Shown: positions 53,965 through 62,011 of the stretch, in pieces
How the letters are laid out: the number at the start of each line of letters is the position of its first letter
How positions within the stretch are numbered: position 1 is the first letter of the stretch
NCBI GenBank assembly: GCA_934120135.1
Contig: CAKOTK010000003.1
Location: 132,341 to 196,340 of the forward strand
DNA from: an uncultured Clostridia bacterium
GTDB taxonomy: Bacteria; Bacillota; Clostridia; TANB77; CAG-508
DNA: 64,000 nt
Direction of reading: 5' to 3'
Translations under genes and position numbers: made by a program
Notes under the pieces: generated by a model
Told to the model about the DNA's origin: nothing
Database searches by the model: none
Seen by the model: the letters and a program-made list of their open reading frames with translations, nothing else

Positions 53965-55044
53965 ATGAGTAATAAATTTAAAAATATAATTGTATCTGTT
54001 TTATTTTTAACAATATTACTATTAGTATTTGTTTTAAATATATTAAAGTCAGATACAGAAATATCTATTGCCGAAAGGCGTAAGCTTGAGCAGTTTCCAA
54101 GTTTTACATTTCATAATTTATTTAATGGTACATTTTTTAGTAAATTTGATACCTATGTAAATGATCAATTTATTAGTAGAGATAATTTTAGAACTGCAAA
54201 AGCTAAACTAGACTTAACTTTTAAAGGGAACTATCATAACATTTATATTAAAAACGATTATTTAGTTGAGCAGACCTATCCTCTTTCTTATGCATCTGTG
54301 ACAAATTTAACAAAAAAAATAACAGATATAAAAAATAAGTATTTAGCCAATAACAAGATATATTTTTCAATTGTTCCAGATAAAAATTATTTTGTAAATG
54401 ATAATAATTTAAAAATGGATTATGATTTGCTTGAAAGTAAAATGAAAGAAAATTTAGATTTTGCCACATATATAAAGATATTAGACAAATTAGATTTAAC
54501 TGACTATTATAAAACTGATAGCCATTGGAAACAAGAAAACATCCAAAAGGTTGCTGATGAGCTCTTAAAAGGTATGAACAATTATTCAAGTTCTAGTTAT
54601 AATGTTGAGAATATTGCAAAGTTTAAAGGTACTTATGCTTATCGAGTACCTGTAAATACTGACTTTGATGAAATAAATATAATGACTAACGACATATTAA
54701 AAAATGCCAGAGTATTTAATTATACAACTAATACTTATACTAATGTATATGATTTAAACAAAAAAAATTCATTAGACAAGTATGATATATATTTGTCTGG
54801 CGCTACTCCCCTTTTAACTATTTATAACGATAAAAATACTAGTGGAAAAGAATTGATAATTTTTAGAGACTCGTATGGAAGTAGTTTAGCACCTTTGCTA
54901 TTAAATTCTTATAGTAAAATAACTCTAGTAGATACTAGATACATCTCACCTGCAATATTAGGAAATTACATTGATTTTAGTAATAAAGATGTGTTATTCA
55001 TATACAGTATTTCAATAATAAATAATAGTTATTCTTTAAAATAA
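53965..55044 (+). CDS. DHHW/AlgJ-type extracellular acyltransfer protein
   Basis: A 359-residue protein with one N-terminal helix (about 7-26) and an extracellular SGNH-like domain: AERRKLEQFPSFTF, VNDQFISRDNFR, TDSHWK (DxHW motif, here DSHW) and FRDSYGSSLAPLL (Ser nucleophile). It very likely receives acyl groups from the upstream MBOAT protein and transfers them to a polysaccharide. This two-gene unit is a common O-acylation module. Confidence 0.85.
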   Translation: MSNKFKNIIVSVLFLTILLLVFVLNILKSDTEISIAERRKLEQFPSFTFHNLFNGTFFSKFDTYVNDQFISRDNFRTAKAKLDLTFKGNYHNIYIKNDYLVEQTYPLSYASVTNLTKKITDIKNKYLANNKIYFSIVPDKNYFVNDNNLKMDYDLLESKMKENLDFATYIKILDKLDLTDYYKTDSHWKQENIQKVADELLKGMNNYSSSSYNVENIAKFKGTYAYRVPVNTDFDEINIMTNDILKNARVFNYTTNTYTNVYDLNKKNSLDKYDIYLSGATPLLTIYNDKNTSGKELIIFRDSYGSSLAPLLLNSYSKITLVDTRYISPAILGNYIDFSNKDVLFIYSISIINNSYSLK

Positions 55045-55065
55045 GCAATATTTGGAGGTAAAATC

Positions 55066-55719
55066 ATGTCAAAAGAACAAAATGTAATAAATTATTATGT
55101 TATATGCAATAGACTAAAAAATGTTATTAGAACAGGTTGGAAAAGTTGGAATGTTAAAAGAGAAAGAATTGAAAGCGTTGCAGAACATATATATGGAGTT
55201 CAAATGTTGGCTATTGCTATGAAATCAGAGTATCAATATGACGTTGATATTATGAAAGTTATATTTATGTTGGCCATTCATGAGCTTGGTGAAACTATTA
55301 TTGGAGATTTAACACAATTCCAAATTTCTAACAACGAAAAAGTAAATATAGAACATGAAGCTGTTCATAAAATTTTAGATGGGTTAGTTGATGGAAACCA
55401 AATTGAAAAATTATTTTTAGAATTTGATTCTCACAATACTAAGGAAGCAATATTTGCATATCAATGTGACAAATTAGAATGTGATTTACAATGCAAATTG
55501 TATGACGAGGAAGGCTGTGTCGATCTAAACAAACAAGAAGGAAATGATATTATGAACAATTCTATAGTTCACGAATTACTTAATAATGGAACTTCATGGT
55601 CAAATATGTGGCTTCAATACGGCCAACTAGTTTATCCATATGATGAAAATTTTAAAGCCGTATCAAACTATGCCATGAATAATAAGCTTACAAATATAAA
55701 AACGACGGATGACCAGTAG
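55066..55719 (+). CDS. HD domain 5'-nucleotidase-like protein
   Basis: A 217-residue HD protein: ESVAEHIYGVQMLAIAM (first His), FMLAIHELGETIIGDLTQF (HE in place of the usual HD), and YQCDKLECDLQCKLY with the distal Asp. The order fits YfbR/HDDC2-type deoxynucleotide 5'-phosphatases. The HE variant could alter metal use. Its stop overlaps the terminator stem that follows. Confidence 0.8.
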   Translation: MSKEQNVINYYVICNRLKNVIRTGWKSWNVKRERIESVAEHIYGVQMLAIAMKSEYQYDVDIMKVIFMLAIHELGETIIGDLTQFQISNNEKVNIEHEAVHKILDGLVDGNQIEKLFLEFDSHNTKEAIFAYQCDKLECDLQCKLYDEEGCVDLNKQEGNDIMNNSIVHELLNNGTSWSNMWLQYGQLVYPYDENFKAVSNYAMNNKLTNIKTTDDQ

Positions 55720-55734
55720 TAAATTACTGGTCAT
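55709..55734 (+). terminator. Terminator overlapping the HD gene stop
   Basis: 10-bp stem (55709-55718 with 55725-55734), with a moderately T-rich stretch after it. Confidence 0.65.
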
Positions 55735-55769
55735 TCTCTATTTCTTTGAGATTAAAAAAATTATGCAAT

Positions 55770-55798
55770 TTGACTTTTTAGCAAGAATTTGGTACACT
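55770..55798 (+). promoter_or_regulatory. Likely promoter of the 55913 gene
   Basis: TTGACT (55770-55775), 17-base spacer, TACACT (55793-55798). A second TATAAT at 55815-55820 lacks a good -35. Confidence 0.5.
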
Positions 55799-55822
55799 AT
55801 AGGTATATTTGAAGTATAATTC

Positions 55823-55884
55823 TAGCCAACTTCAGATTATACCAATTAATTTGGAAATCTGGAGAGTGGCTACCTCCAGATTTC
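55823..55884 (+). promoter_or_regulatory. Leader with two mutually exclusive hairpins
   Basis: AATCTGGAG (55856-55864) can pair upstream with CTTCAGATT (55830-55838), within a longer stem closed by TAGCCA/TGGCTA (55823-55828, 55867-55872). It can instead pair downstream with CTCCAGATT (55874-55882). The choice could set expression of the following gene, as in attenuators or riboswitches. No known riboswitch class recognised. Confidence 0.55.
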
Positions 55885-55912
55885 TACTGTGAAAGAAAAA
55901 AGGAGGAAATTT

Positions 55913-56548
55913 ATGAAAATTTTTTTATTGGTGCTTGCACTTGCCCTAAATTTTATAATTTCATGGGCAAACGCAAAATATGTTGGCCAATACTGGTCTG
56001 AATCTAAGGAAATAGGAGGCAGCTTTAGAACCTATATCATAGTTGGATATATCATGGCAATAGCCGGATTCACTATGGTATATGGTTATATTCTTTTGCT
56101 TGTTTCCCCCATTTTCTTACAAATGGCAAAAGTAGACCAAGAAACTATCCTGATGTTTGAACAATTATCAGCAGACTTGATTTACATCTTTTGTGTTATA
56201 ACTATGATTCCTACAGGTTTTTATATCTGGATTCGTAGCTTAAAGAATTTCTGGGAACGGAAAACTTTATCTAGTGGCTTAACTGCTGGTTGGAATTCTT
56301 ATGCTCAAATCCATAACACAATAAGTGTAGCTCGAAATGCACCAAGTGCTTTAGGAAGAATAACAAAGGCACTTTTTGGAGGAAAGAGCAAGAAAAAGGA
56401 TAATACTATAATTGTACTTTGTGCGATATTTGTCCTTATTCTTGCAATATTTGGAGGATATTTTACAGCATCTGCTATTATGAAAAAAGCAGACCGCGAA
56501 TATGATATGTTCGCCGACCTTCAAAAAAGGAATCCTGGAGCTTTCTAA
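55913..56548 (+). CDS. Four-helix membrane protein of foreign-looking composition
   Basis: The start ATG 55913 follows AGGAGG. The 211 residues include membrane helices at about 1-20, 40-66, 80-105 and 165-188 and a charged C-terminus. I do not recognise a family. Base composition is higher in GC than neighbours, and it contains an in-frame CGG (WER-K, 56258-56260), a codon otherwise absent from native genes here, so it was probably acquired. It has its own promoter, structured leader and terminator, thus a self-contained cassette. Confidence 0.6.
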   Translation: MKIFLLVLALALNFIISWANAKYVGQYWSESKEIGGSFRTYIIVGYIMAIAGFTMVYGYILLLVSPIFLQMAKVDQETILMFEQLSADLIYIFCVITMIPTGFYIWIRSLKNFWERKTLSSGLTAGWNSYAQIHNTISVARNAPSALGRITKALFGGKSKKKDNTIIVLCAIFVLILAIFGGYFTASAIMKKADREYDMFADLQKRNPGAF

Positions 56549-56557
56549 TTTTCAGAA

Positions 56558-56598
56558 GAAAAAGACTAAGAAGTGTGATACATTCCTTGGTCTTTTTC
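56558..56598 (+). terminator. Terminator after the 55913 gene
   Basis: Stem 56558-56572 with 56583-56598 containing AAAAAGAC/GTCTTTTT arms. The T tract is part of the stem, giving a usable but unusual terminator. Confidence 0.55.
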
Positions 56599-56703
56599 CA
56601 AATTATGTTTATATCCCCTCAATAAAATAATCCATATCTATTTCAAAAAATATCAAAATATGTTATTATTATATTGTTAAAATATATAAATGGAGGAAAG
56701 TAA

Positions 56704-57264
56704 ATGGCAAGTTCAGCAATTCATTTAGCTATTGCTAAAAAGTTTTTTGCAAAAAACAATATATCAAATTATGAAAAATTTATAGCTGGTAACTTGTATC
56801 CAGATGCTTCAAATAATAAAGATCAAACTCATTATACTGATATGAATAGAGGAAATGATAATATCAGTCACGTACAGGGTAAAGTTAATTTATACTCATT
56901 TTTAGAGGATAGAAATGAACTAGATGATTTTGAATTAGGCTGGTTTTTACACTTAGTTACTGATTATTTGTTTTTTGAAGAATGTTTTAGTAAACAATAT
57001 CTATTAGAAAATAGTTATAAAAAATTTTGTGAAGATTTATATTTTGCTTATAATTGCTTAAATACATATATATCAGATAAATATAATATAAGTAAAGAAG
57101 ATTATAATAGTTATCCTAGTGAATATTATCCCGGTTCCGAATACAAGGATTGTATATTGACTAAAGAGATGATAGATAAATTTATTGAAAGAGTTAGTTC
57201 GATTAATATAAATGAATATATCAAATTGATTAGAATTACTAAGGCAAATGTAAAGCCTAATTAA
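56704..57264 (+). CDS. Possible zinc-dependent phospholipase C-like protein
   Basis: A 186-residue helical protein beginning MASSAIHLAIAKKFF (His5-7 region), with GNLYPDASNN, HYTDMNRG and GWFLHLVTDYLFFEECF. The spaced His/Asp residues resemble the zinc-dependent phospholipase C/S1-P1-type family in which N-terminal His and later HxxxD motifs bind zinc. No signal peptide, so it would be cytoplasmic. The assignment is tentative. Confidence 0.5.
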   Translation: MASSAIHLAIAKKFFAKNNISNYEKFIAGNLYPDASNNKDQTHYTDMNRGNDNISHVQGKVNLYSFLEDRNELDDFELGWFLHLVTDYLFFEECFSKQYLLENSYKKFCEDLYFAYNCLNTYISDKYNISKEDYNSYPSEYYPGSEYKDCILTKEMIDKFIERVSSININEYIKLIRITKANVKPN

Positions 57265-57290
57265 TTAATAGATGAATGGAAAATTAAATT

Positions 57291-57803
57291 ATGGATAGTA
57301 AAAAAAATTATATAAAATTTTTAAGAGAATATGTAGGTCATGAACCAATATTAACCGCTGGTGTTGGTTTATTTGTTTTTAATGAAAATAAGCAGATTCT
57401 TATGCAACTTAGAACAGATTATAATAAATGGGGATTTCTTGGTGGAGCAATGGAATTGGGTGAAAGTTTTGAAGAAACAGCAAAACGCGAACTAAAAGAA
57501 GAAACTAATTTAGATATTGTCGATTTAACAATGGTCAAAGTATTGTCTGGTAAAGATACTTACAGAGAATATCCAAATGGTGACAAATTATATGATATTA
57601 CAGCCATTTTTGTCGTTACAAATTATAGAGGAGATTTAAAGGTAAATGATGAAGAGTCAAAAAAATTAGACTGGTTTAATATTGATGAATTGCCAGAAAA
57701 TATAACTTTACATACAAGAAATTGTCTAGAAAAATATGGTAATATATTAAAAGAAGCTCTGGCAATATATGAAAATTTGCATGTGGATTTAACAATTATT
57801 TAA
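57291..57803 (+). CDS. Nudix hydrolase
   Basis: A 170-residue protein with the Nudix box GAMELGESFEETAKREL followed by KEETNL (GX5EX7REUXEEXGU, last G replaced by N). A central domain (QILMQLRTDYNKWGFLGG; KLYDITAIFVVTNYRG) fits ADP-ribose or nucleotide pyrophosphatases of the MutT-like type. The substrate is not predictable. It is 26 bases after the preceding helical gene and ends at a terminator shared with the tRNA. Confidence 0.85.
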   Translation: MDSKKNYIKFLREYVGHEPILTAGVGLFVFNENKQILMQLRTDYNKWGFLGGAMELGESFEETAKRELKEETNLDIVDLTMVKVLSGKDTYREYPNGDKLYDITAIFVVTNYRGDLKVNDEESKKLDWFNIDELPENITLHTRNCLEKYGNILKEALAIYENLHVDLTII

Positions 57804-57825
57804 TAAAACTTCTTAATGTAAAAAT

Positions 57826-57859
57826 AAAAACTTACGAACAATTAAATTCGTAAGTTTTT
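57826..57859. terminator. Bidirectional terminator
   Basis: Stem 57826-57838 with 57847-57859, T runs on both sides, between the Nudix gene and tRNA-Gly. Confidence 0.8.
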
Positions 57860-57862
57860 TTG

Positions 57863-57936
<74 letters not shown>

Positions 57937-58049
57937 ATTTCGTATGAACAAGTATTATTATAAATGTTATATTATATTTTGTCAAGAACTTTTATGAATT
58001 TTTTTATTTTTTTTGAATAAATTTTATAAATAGATTTGGAGATTTGTTT

Positions 58050-58863
58050 ATGAAATTTATTCTAGATGTTATTAAAGGTGTTTTTATTGGCAGTGGTGCT
58101 ATCCTTCCTGGTATTAGTAGTGGCGTGTTCTGTGTTATTTTTGGTATTTATGAAAAACTAGTTGATAGCGTATTAAATATATTTAAAGATTTTAAAAAGA
58201 ATTTTGCTTTTCTATTTCCAATTGCACTTGGTGGAATTATTGGAGTGTTGCTTGTTAGCAAATTATTAAAATTTTTATTTGCTACATACCCTATGCCTAC
58301 TAACTTTTGCTTTATTGGCTTGATTATTGGAAGTATGCCAATTCTATTTAAAAAAGCAAATAACAAGTCTGGTTTCAGACTACACTATTTGCTATATTTT
58401 TTATTTACTTTTTTAATAGGAGTATTATCAATTAGATTAGAACACATTTTACCTCAACTTATAAATTTAGAGCTTGGCTCTAATTACTTTTTCTATTTAG
58501 TATTATCTGGGCTTTTGATGTCTGCAGGAGTAGTTATTCCTGGTGTGAGTAGTAGCGTAATTTTGATGACGTTAGGTGTGTATACTACATACCTCTCAGC
58601 TGTTGCAAGTATCGATTTAAGTATTTTATTTCCTATGGGAATTGGACTTTTAATTGGTAGTATTTTATTTTTAAAACTTATACAATTTTTGTTTAGTAAA
58701 TACTATGTTCAAACTTTTTATGGGATAATTGGATTTGTACTAGGCTCTGTATTAGTTTTATACCCACGGCTTCACTTTTAATTTAGAAGGTTTCATTTCT
58801 TTGCTTTTATTTGCTATTGGTTTCTGGCTAAGCCTACAATTAGAAAAGAAAGAAAGCACCTAA
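58050..58863 (+). CDS. popT: DUF368 undecaprenyl phosphate translocase, +1 frameshift
   Basis: The DUF368/PopT family recycles undecaprenyl phosphate across the membrane. The first 239 residues (start ATG 58050 behind GGAG) include GVFIGSGAILPGISSGV and the matching inner repeat AGVVIPGVSSSVILMTLG. The zero frame reads LYPRLHF and stops at 58781. One base earlier a +1 shift at CCA-C-GGC (58764-58770) gives LYPGFTFNLEGFISLLLFAIGFWLSLQL, the expected end, for 270 residues and a stop at 58863. The lost tail contains the last membrane helix. The same CCA-C-GGN pattern occurs in tgt. Confidence 0.88.
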
Positions 58864-58875
58864 GCTTTCTTTCTT
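58846..58875. terminator. Bidirectional terminator
   Basis: 12-bp stem (58846-58857 with 58864-58875), loop of six, between the convergent DUF368 and U32 genes; both stop codons lie in or next to its loop. Confidence 0.65.
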
Positions 58876-60098
58876 CTTAAAATCCATCCACTTTCTACTT
58901 TTATTGGTAGTTTCATTAAAACAGTTTGTTCTGCTTTTCCCGGATTTACAGTTGGTATCTCTTCCCCTGTTTCTGAGTCCCATAAGTTTTCTATTTTAAA
59001 GCTCACAGGTTCTATCTTTCCAGGTATTAGAATTTCCATTGTATCTCCAACAGATAATTTATTTCTAATTTCAATTATATATTTGTCTCCATTTTCACTT
59101 AACACTTTTCCACCAAATTCATAATTTGGATTGTATTGTTTACCATCATACTCTTGGAAATCTTTGTTATTTCTATCATTGAAATAGAATGTTGTTAGTC
59201 CTCTTGTTTTTGTCTTTTCTAATTCACTTAAATATTTTGTATAATCATAATGTTCTGGATCATTTATATAATCATCTATTGCATTTCTATAAGCATTTAC
59301 TACAGATGCCAAATAATATTCTGTTTTTAATCTACCTTCTATCTTTAAGCTATCTACTCCCATATCAATTATTTCAGGCACTTCTTTAATTAAACACAAA
59401 TCTTTAGATGAAAATATATATGTACCATTTTCATCATATTCAACTGGCATTAAGTTGCCAGGCTTGTTATGTTCTTCAACATATACATTATATGCCCATC
59501 TACAACTTTGAGCACAATCTCCAAGATTTGCACTTCTACTAGCCAAGAAATCACTTAAGAAACATCTTCCTGAATACCCAAAGCAAATAGCTCCATGCAC
59601 AAATATTTCTGTTGTTAAATCTTTTGGAGTATTATTTATAATATCTCTTATTTGTTCTTTGTTTAACTCTCTACCTAGAATAACTCTTTTAGCTCCATTT
59701 TTATACCAAAAGTTTGCACTATGGTAACTAACAGTATTTGCTTGTGTGCTTACATGTATTTCAACATCAGGTGCATATTGTTTTAATATTTCCATTACAC
59801 CACCATCGGAAGCTATAATAGCATCTACCTTAAGTTCATTTAACATTTTAGCTTGTTCTTTTATTTCTTCATAATAACTATCCCAAGCATAAATATTTAT
59901 GGCAGCATAAACCTTTTTTCCTATGCTATGTGCATATCTAATTGTTTTAGCCAAATCGTCATTGTCAACTTCTGCTCTACTTCTTAATGAAAGGGCTCCT
60001 GTACCACAGTAAACTGCGTCTGCTCCATATAAAAATGCTGTTTTGGCTTTTTCAAAAGATCCTGCTGGTGCTAATAATTCTGGTTTTATTTTATTCAT
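58860..60098 (-). CDS. trhP: U32 family protein, likely tRNA hydroxylation protein TrhP
   Basis: A 412-residue U32 protein: ELLAPAGSFEKAKTAFLYGADAVYCG, the HVSTQANTVSYHSANFW block, FVHGAICFGYSGRCFLSDF (Cys region) and DCAQSCRWAYNVY (Fe-S Cys), and SLKIEGRLKTEYYLA. In Bacillus TrhP (YrrO) hydroxylates U34 of tRNA using prephenate, and YrrM then methylates it; a YrrM-like gene lies nearby at 61100. A consensus promoter (60135-60163) precedes it. Confidence 0.85.
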   Translation of the reverse strand: MNKIKPELLAPAGSFEKAKTAFLYGADAVYCGTGALSLRSRAEVDNDDLAKTIRYAHSIGKKVYAAINIYAWDSYYEEIKEQAKMLNELKVDAIIASDGGVMEILKQYAPDVEIHVSTQANTVSYHSANFWYKNGAKRVILGRELNKEQIRDIINNTPKDLTTEIFVHGAICFGYSGRCFLSDFLASRSANLGDCAQSCRWAYNVYVEEHNKPGNLMPVEYDENGTYIFSSKDLCLIKEVPEIIDMGVDSLKIEGRLKTEYYLASVVNAYRNAIDDYINDPEHYDYTKYLSELEKTKTRGLTTFYFNDRNNKDFQEYDGKQYNPNYEFGGKVLSENGDKYIIEIRNKLSVGDTMEILIPGKIEPVSFKIENLWDSETGEEIPTVNPGKAEQTVLMKLPIKVESGWILRRKKA

Positions 60099-60134
60099 TT
60101 TATTTCCTCATTTCTAATTAAAAATCCATATATA

Positions 60135-60163
60135 ATTATACAATATTTGTCATATTTTGTCGA
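60135..60163 (-). promoter_or_regulatory. Promoter of the U32 gene
   Basis: TCGACA (60163-60158), 17-base spacer, TATAAT (60140-60135) on the minus strand. Confidence 0.7.
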
Positions 60164-60193
60164 GCAATTTTTGTTAATTTTTACCACTTTATA

Positions 60194-60222
60194 TTGATTT
60201 TAGAAACATTTGGTTGTATAAT
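60194..60222 (+). promoter_or_regulatory. Promoter of the small peptide gene
   Basis: TTGATT (60194-60199), 17-base spacer, TATAAT (60217-60222). Predicted start near 60229 gives a transcript of about 155 bases to the terminator. Confidence 0.75.
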
Positions 60223-60269
60223 GGAATAACCTCTATTTAGAGAGTATCTTTAAAAGGAGGTGAGTTCTT

Positions 60270-60338
60270 TTGAATTCTTACATTAAGCTTATTGTACTTA
60301 TTGTTATATACTTGATTTTACGACTCTTTGACAAATAA
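60270..60338 (+). CDS. 22-residue hydrophobic peptide, type I toxin-like
   Basis: A strong site AAAAGGAGGTGAG precedes TTG 60270. The frame gives a 22-residue peptide, MNSYIKLIVLIVIYL followed by ILRLFDK. This is one membrane helix with a charged end, like type I toxins or small membrane regulators. The transcript is bounded by a consensus promoter and a 14-bp terminator, so it is a real small transcription unit. The leader's ACCTC (60229-60233) can pair with GAGGT in the ribosome site. No antisense antitoxin promoter was found, so toxin status is open. Confidence 0.6.
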   Translation: MNSYIKLIVLIVIYLILRLFDK

Positions 60339-60351
60339 TAATTGGTACATA

Positions 60352-60385
60352 AAAAATCTCACGAAAGCGCATTCGTGAGATTTTT
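60352..60385. terminator. Terminator of the small peptide gene
   Basis: 14-bp perfect stem (60352-60365 with 60372-60385), loop of six, followed by more T. Confidence 0.85.
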
Positions 60386-60541
60386 CTTTTGATTCATACA
60401 TTAAACTTCTTTATTAAGAAAAATTACTTTTCTTAGTATATATTTATATTACACCAAAAGTTAAAATATGTCAATAATTTAGCTTTACTTTTTCATTAAA
60501 ATTTGATAATATATTACTAGTTTTAAGCAGGAGATTTTTAT

Positions 60542-61090
60542 ATGGAAACTGTTTCAAAAAAGAAAGTAAAATTAAATAGAATTCAATTACTTATTTTGTA
60601 TTTCTTTTTATTTGCATTTTTAGGCTGGGTTATGGAAACTTTATATGCTATATATAACTTAGGTCATTTTGTAAAAAGAGGGTTCCTATATGGTCCTATT
60701 TGCCCTATATATGGATATGGAGCTTTAATGCTTATTATATTCTTTAATAAATACAAAAAACATAATTTTAAACTTTTTATATATTCTGCAGTTGTTTTCT
60801 CTGCTTTTGAATATTTTGTAAGCTATATTTTAGATGCAATGTTTGCAATGCACTGGTGGGATTATACAAATGAATTTTTTAACTTAAATGGACGTATTAG
60901 TATTTTTTATTCATTTGCTTGGGGTATTATTGCAATATTATTTATAAACCACGTATATCCATTTTTTAAAAAGCATGTGAATATTATACTTTCTAAAATT
61001 CCATACATTTTACAGCTTATTTTAGTATACTCATTTTCAACCATATTAGTAGTTGATACAATTGCTTCTTGTGTAAGATATTTAAATTAA
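60542..61090 (+). CDS. Putative ABC-transporter type IV (CmpB-like) membrane protein
   Basis: A 182-residue protein with five membrane helices and the PF06541 pattern: YFFLFAFLGWVMETLYAIYNL, KRGFLYGPICPIYGYGALM and SAFEYFVSYILDAMFAMHWWDY. The family is common in Firmicutes and of unknown role despite its name. AGGAG precedes ATG 60542. It stands alone before a shared terminator. Confidence 0.85.
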   Translation: METVSKKKVKLNRIQLLILYFFLFAFLGWVMETLYAIYNLGHFVKRGFLYGPICPIYGYGALMLIIFFNKYKKHNFKLFIYSAVVFSAFEYFVSYILDAMFAMHWWDYTNEFFNLNGRISIFYSFAWGIIAILFINHVYPFFKKHVNIILSKIPYILQLILVYSFSTILVVDTIASCVRYLN

Positions 61091-61115
61091 AAGGTAACCT
61101 TAATTGGTTACCTTT
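61090..61115. terminator. Bidirectional terminator
   Basis: 10-bp stem (61090-61099 with 61106-61115) between convergent genes; the methyltransferase stop lies in its loop. Confidence 0.75.
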
Positions 61116-61690
61116 GATATTGCAAGACCGTCTCCTACCTCTAATATTTCTGTTTCTAATTTAGCATTATTAGTAATCTCGGCAATATATTCTCTCAAAT
61201 TTCTAACTGCAGTTCTTTGTTTGTGTTTATTATAATCACTCATAACATACCCTTTATATAACACATTATCCGCAATTATTACTCCACCTTGTTTTATCAT
61301 TCTCAAAGCTTGATTCAAAAAGAATGGATATTTTCCCTTTGCTGCATCTATAAATACAACATCATATTCATCATTTAAAGCTGGTAAAATTTCTACTGCG
61401 TCGCCTTCATATATATTTATTTTATCTTCTACCCCTACTCTTTTTATATTCTCTCTTGCTGCTTTTACTCTTTCTGTATCTCTTTCAATTGTATCTATTT
61501 TACCATTTTCTTGTAAATATTCTGAAAAGCAGATGGCTGAATAGCCAACTGCTGTCCCTATTTCCAATATTTTATTTGGTTTAATTTCAGTTAAGATTTT
61601 AGCAACAACTTCTAAAGTATCATCCATTATAATTGGCACTTTATCTTCTAGTGCTTTTTTCTTAATTATACTAATCTCTTTCTTGTTCAT
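61100..61690 (-). CDS. trmR: O-methyltransferase, TrmR (YrrM)-like
   Basis: A class I methyltransferase of about 196 residues: KALEDKVPIIMDDTLEVV, LEIGTAVGYSAICFSEYL (SAM-binding), IDTIERDTERVKAARENIKR, DVVFIDAAKGKYPFF (metal site) and IIADNVLYKGYV. The order and metal residues fit the cation-dependent O-methyltransferases including YrrM, which methylates 5-hydroxyuridine 34 in tRNA. It is near the U32 (TrhP-like) gene, which would make its substrate. Start ATG 61690 is uncertain; the frame is open to 61741. Confidence 0.82.
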   Translation of the reverse strand: MNKKEISIIKKKALEDKVPIIMDDTLEVVAKILTEIKPNKILEIGTAVGYSAICFSEYLQENGKIDTIERDTERVKAARENIKRVGVEDKINIYEGDAVEILPALNDEYDVVFIDAAKGKYPFFLNQALRMIKQGGVIIADNVLYKGYVMSDYNKHKQRTAVRNLREYIAEITNNAKLETEILEVGDGLAISKVTN

Positions 61691-61997
61691 CTTCCTTTTG
61701 TCCTTTTCCTTGTATCTCTGCTTTTTTAGCATATTGATCATTTATCCATTGCCTAAAATATTGATTATATTGTTGATACCTTGGATTTGAAGATAATTCA
61801 AGTAAAATTTCTAATTTGCTTTTTCCATTTTTTATTCCTGTTTCAATAACTCCATTGATAATTTCTTTACTAATTATGCTATTATCATAAACCTTTTCTT
61901 TAACAGGTTTTCTTGTTCCTCTCATTGCTTCCTCAATAGACATTGTTTTAGCAAATTGTATTCTATTTTTAAATTTTCTTGCTTTTTCTGGATTCAT
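61671..61997 (-). CDS. Small protein of unknown function
   Basis: A 108-residue basic, helical protein (MNPEKARKFKNRIQFAKTM; EILLELSSNPRYQQYNQYFRQWI) with no membrane segment and a Lys/Glu/Gln-rich end. It lies 14 bases after typA and overlaps the methyltransferase start by about 20 bases, so it is likely co-transcribed with both. No family recognised. Confidence 0.55.
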   Translation of the reverse strand: MNPEKARKFKNRIQFAKTMSIEEAMRGTRKPVKEKVYDNSIISKEIINGVIETGIKNGKSKLEILLELSSNPRYQQYNQYFRQWINDQYAKKAEIQGKGQKEDEQERD

Positions 61998-62011
61998 ATT
62001 TTACTCCTTTA

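Noticed and set aside
58767..58769. Frame breaks explained only by base-calling error at methylated CCWGG
   Set aside because: Not excluded, but several other CCAGG/CCTGG sites in coding DNA here keep their frames, so a systematic error would have to act at just these two.
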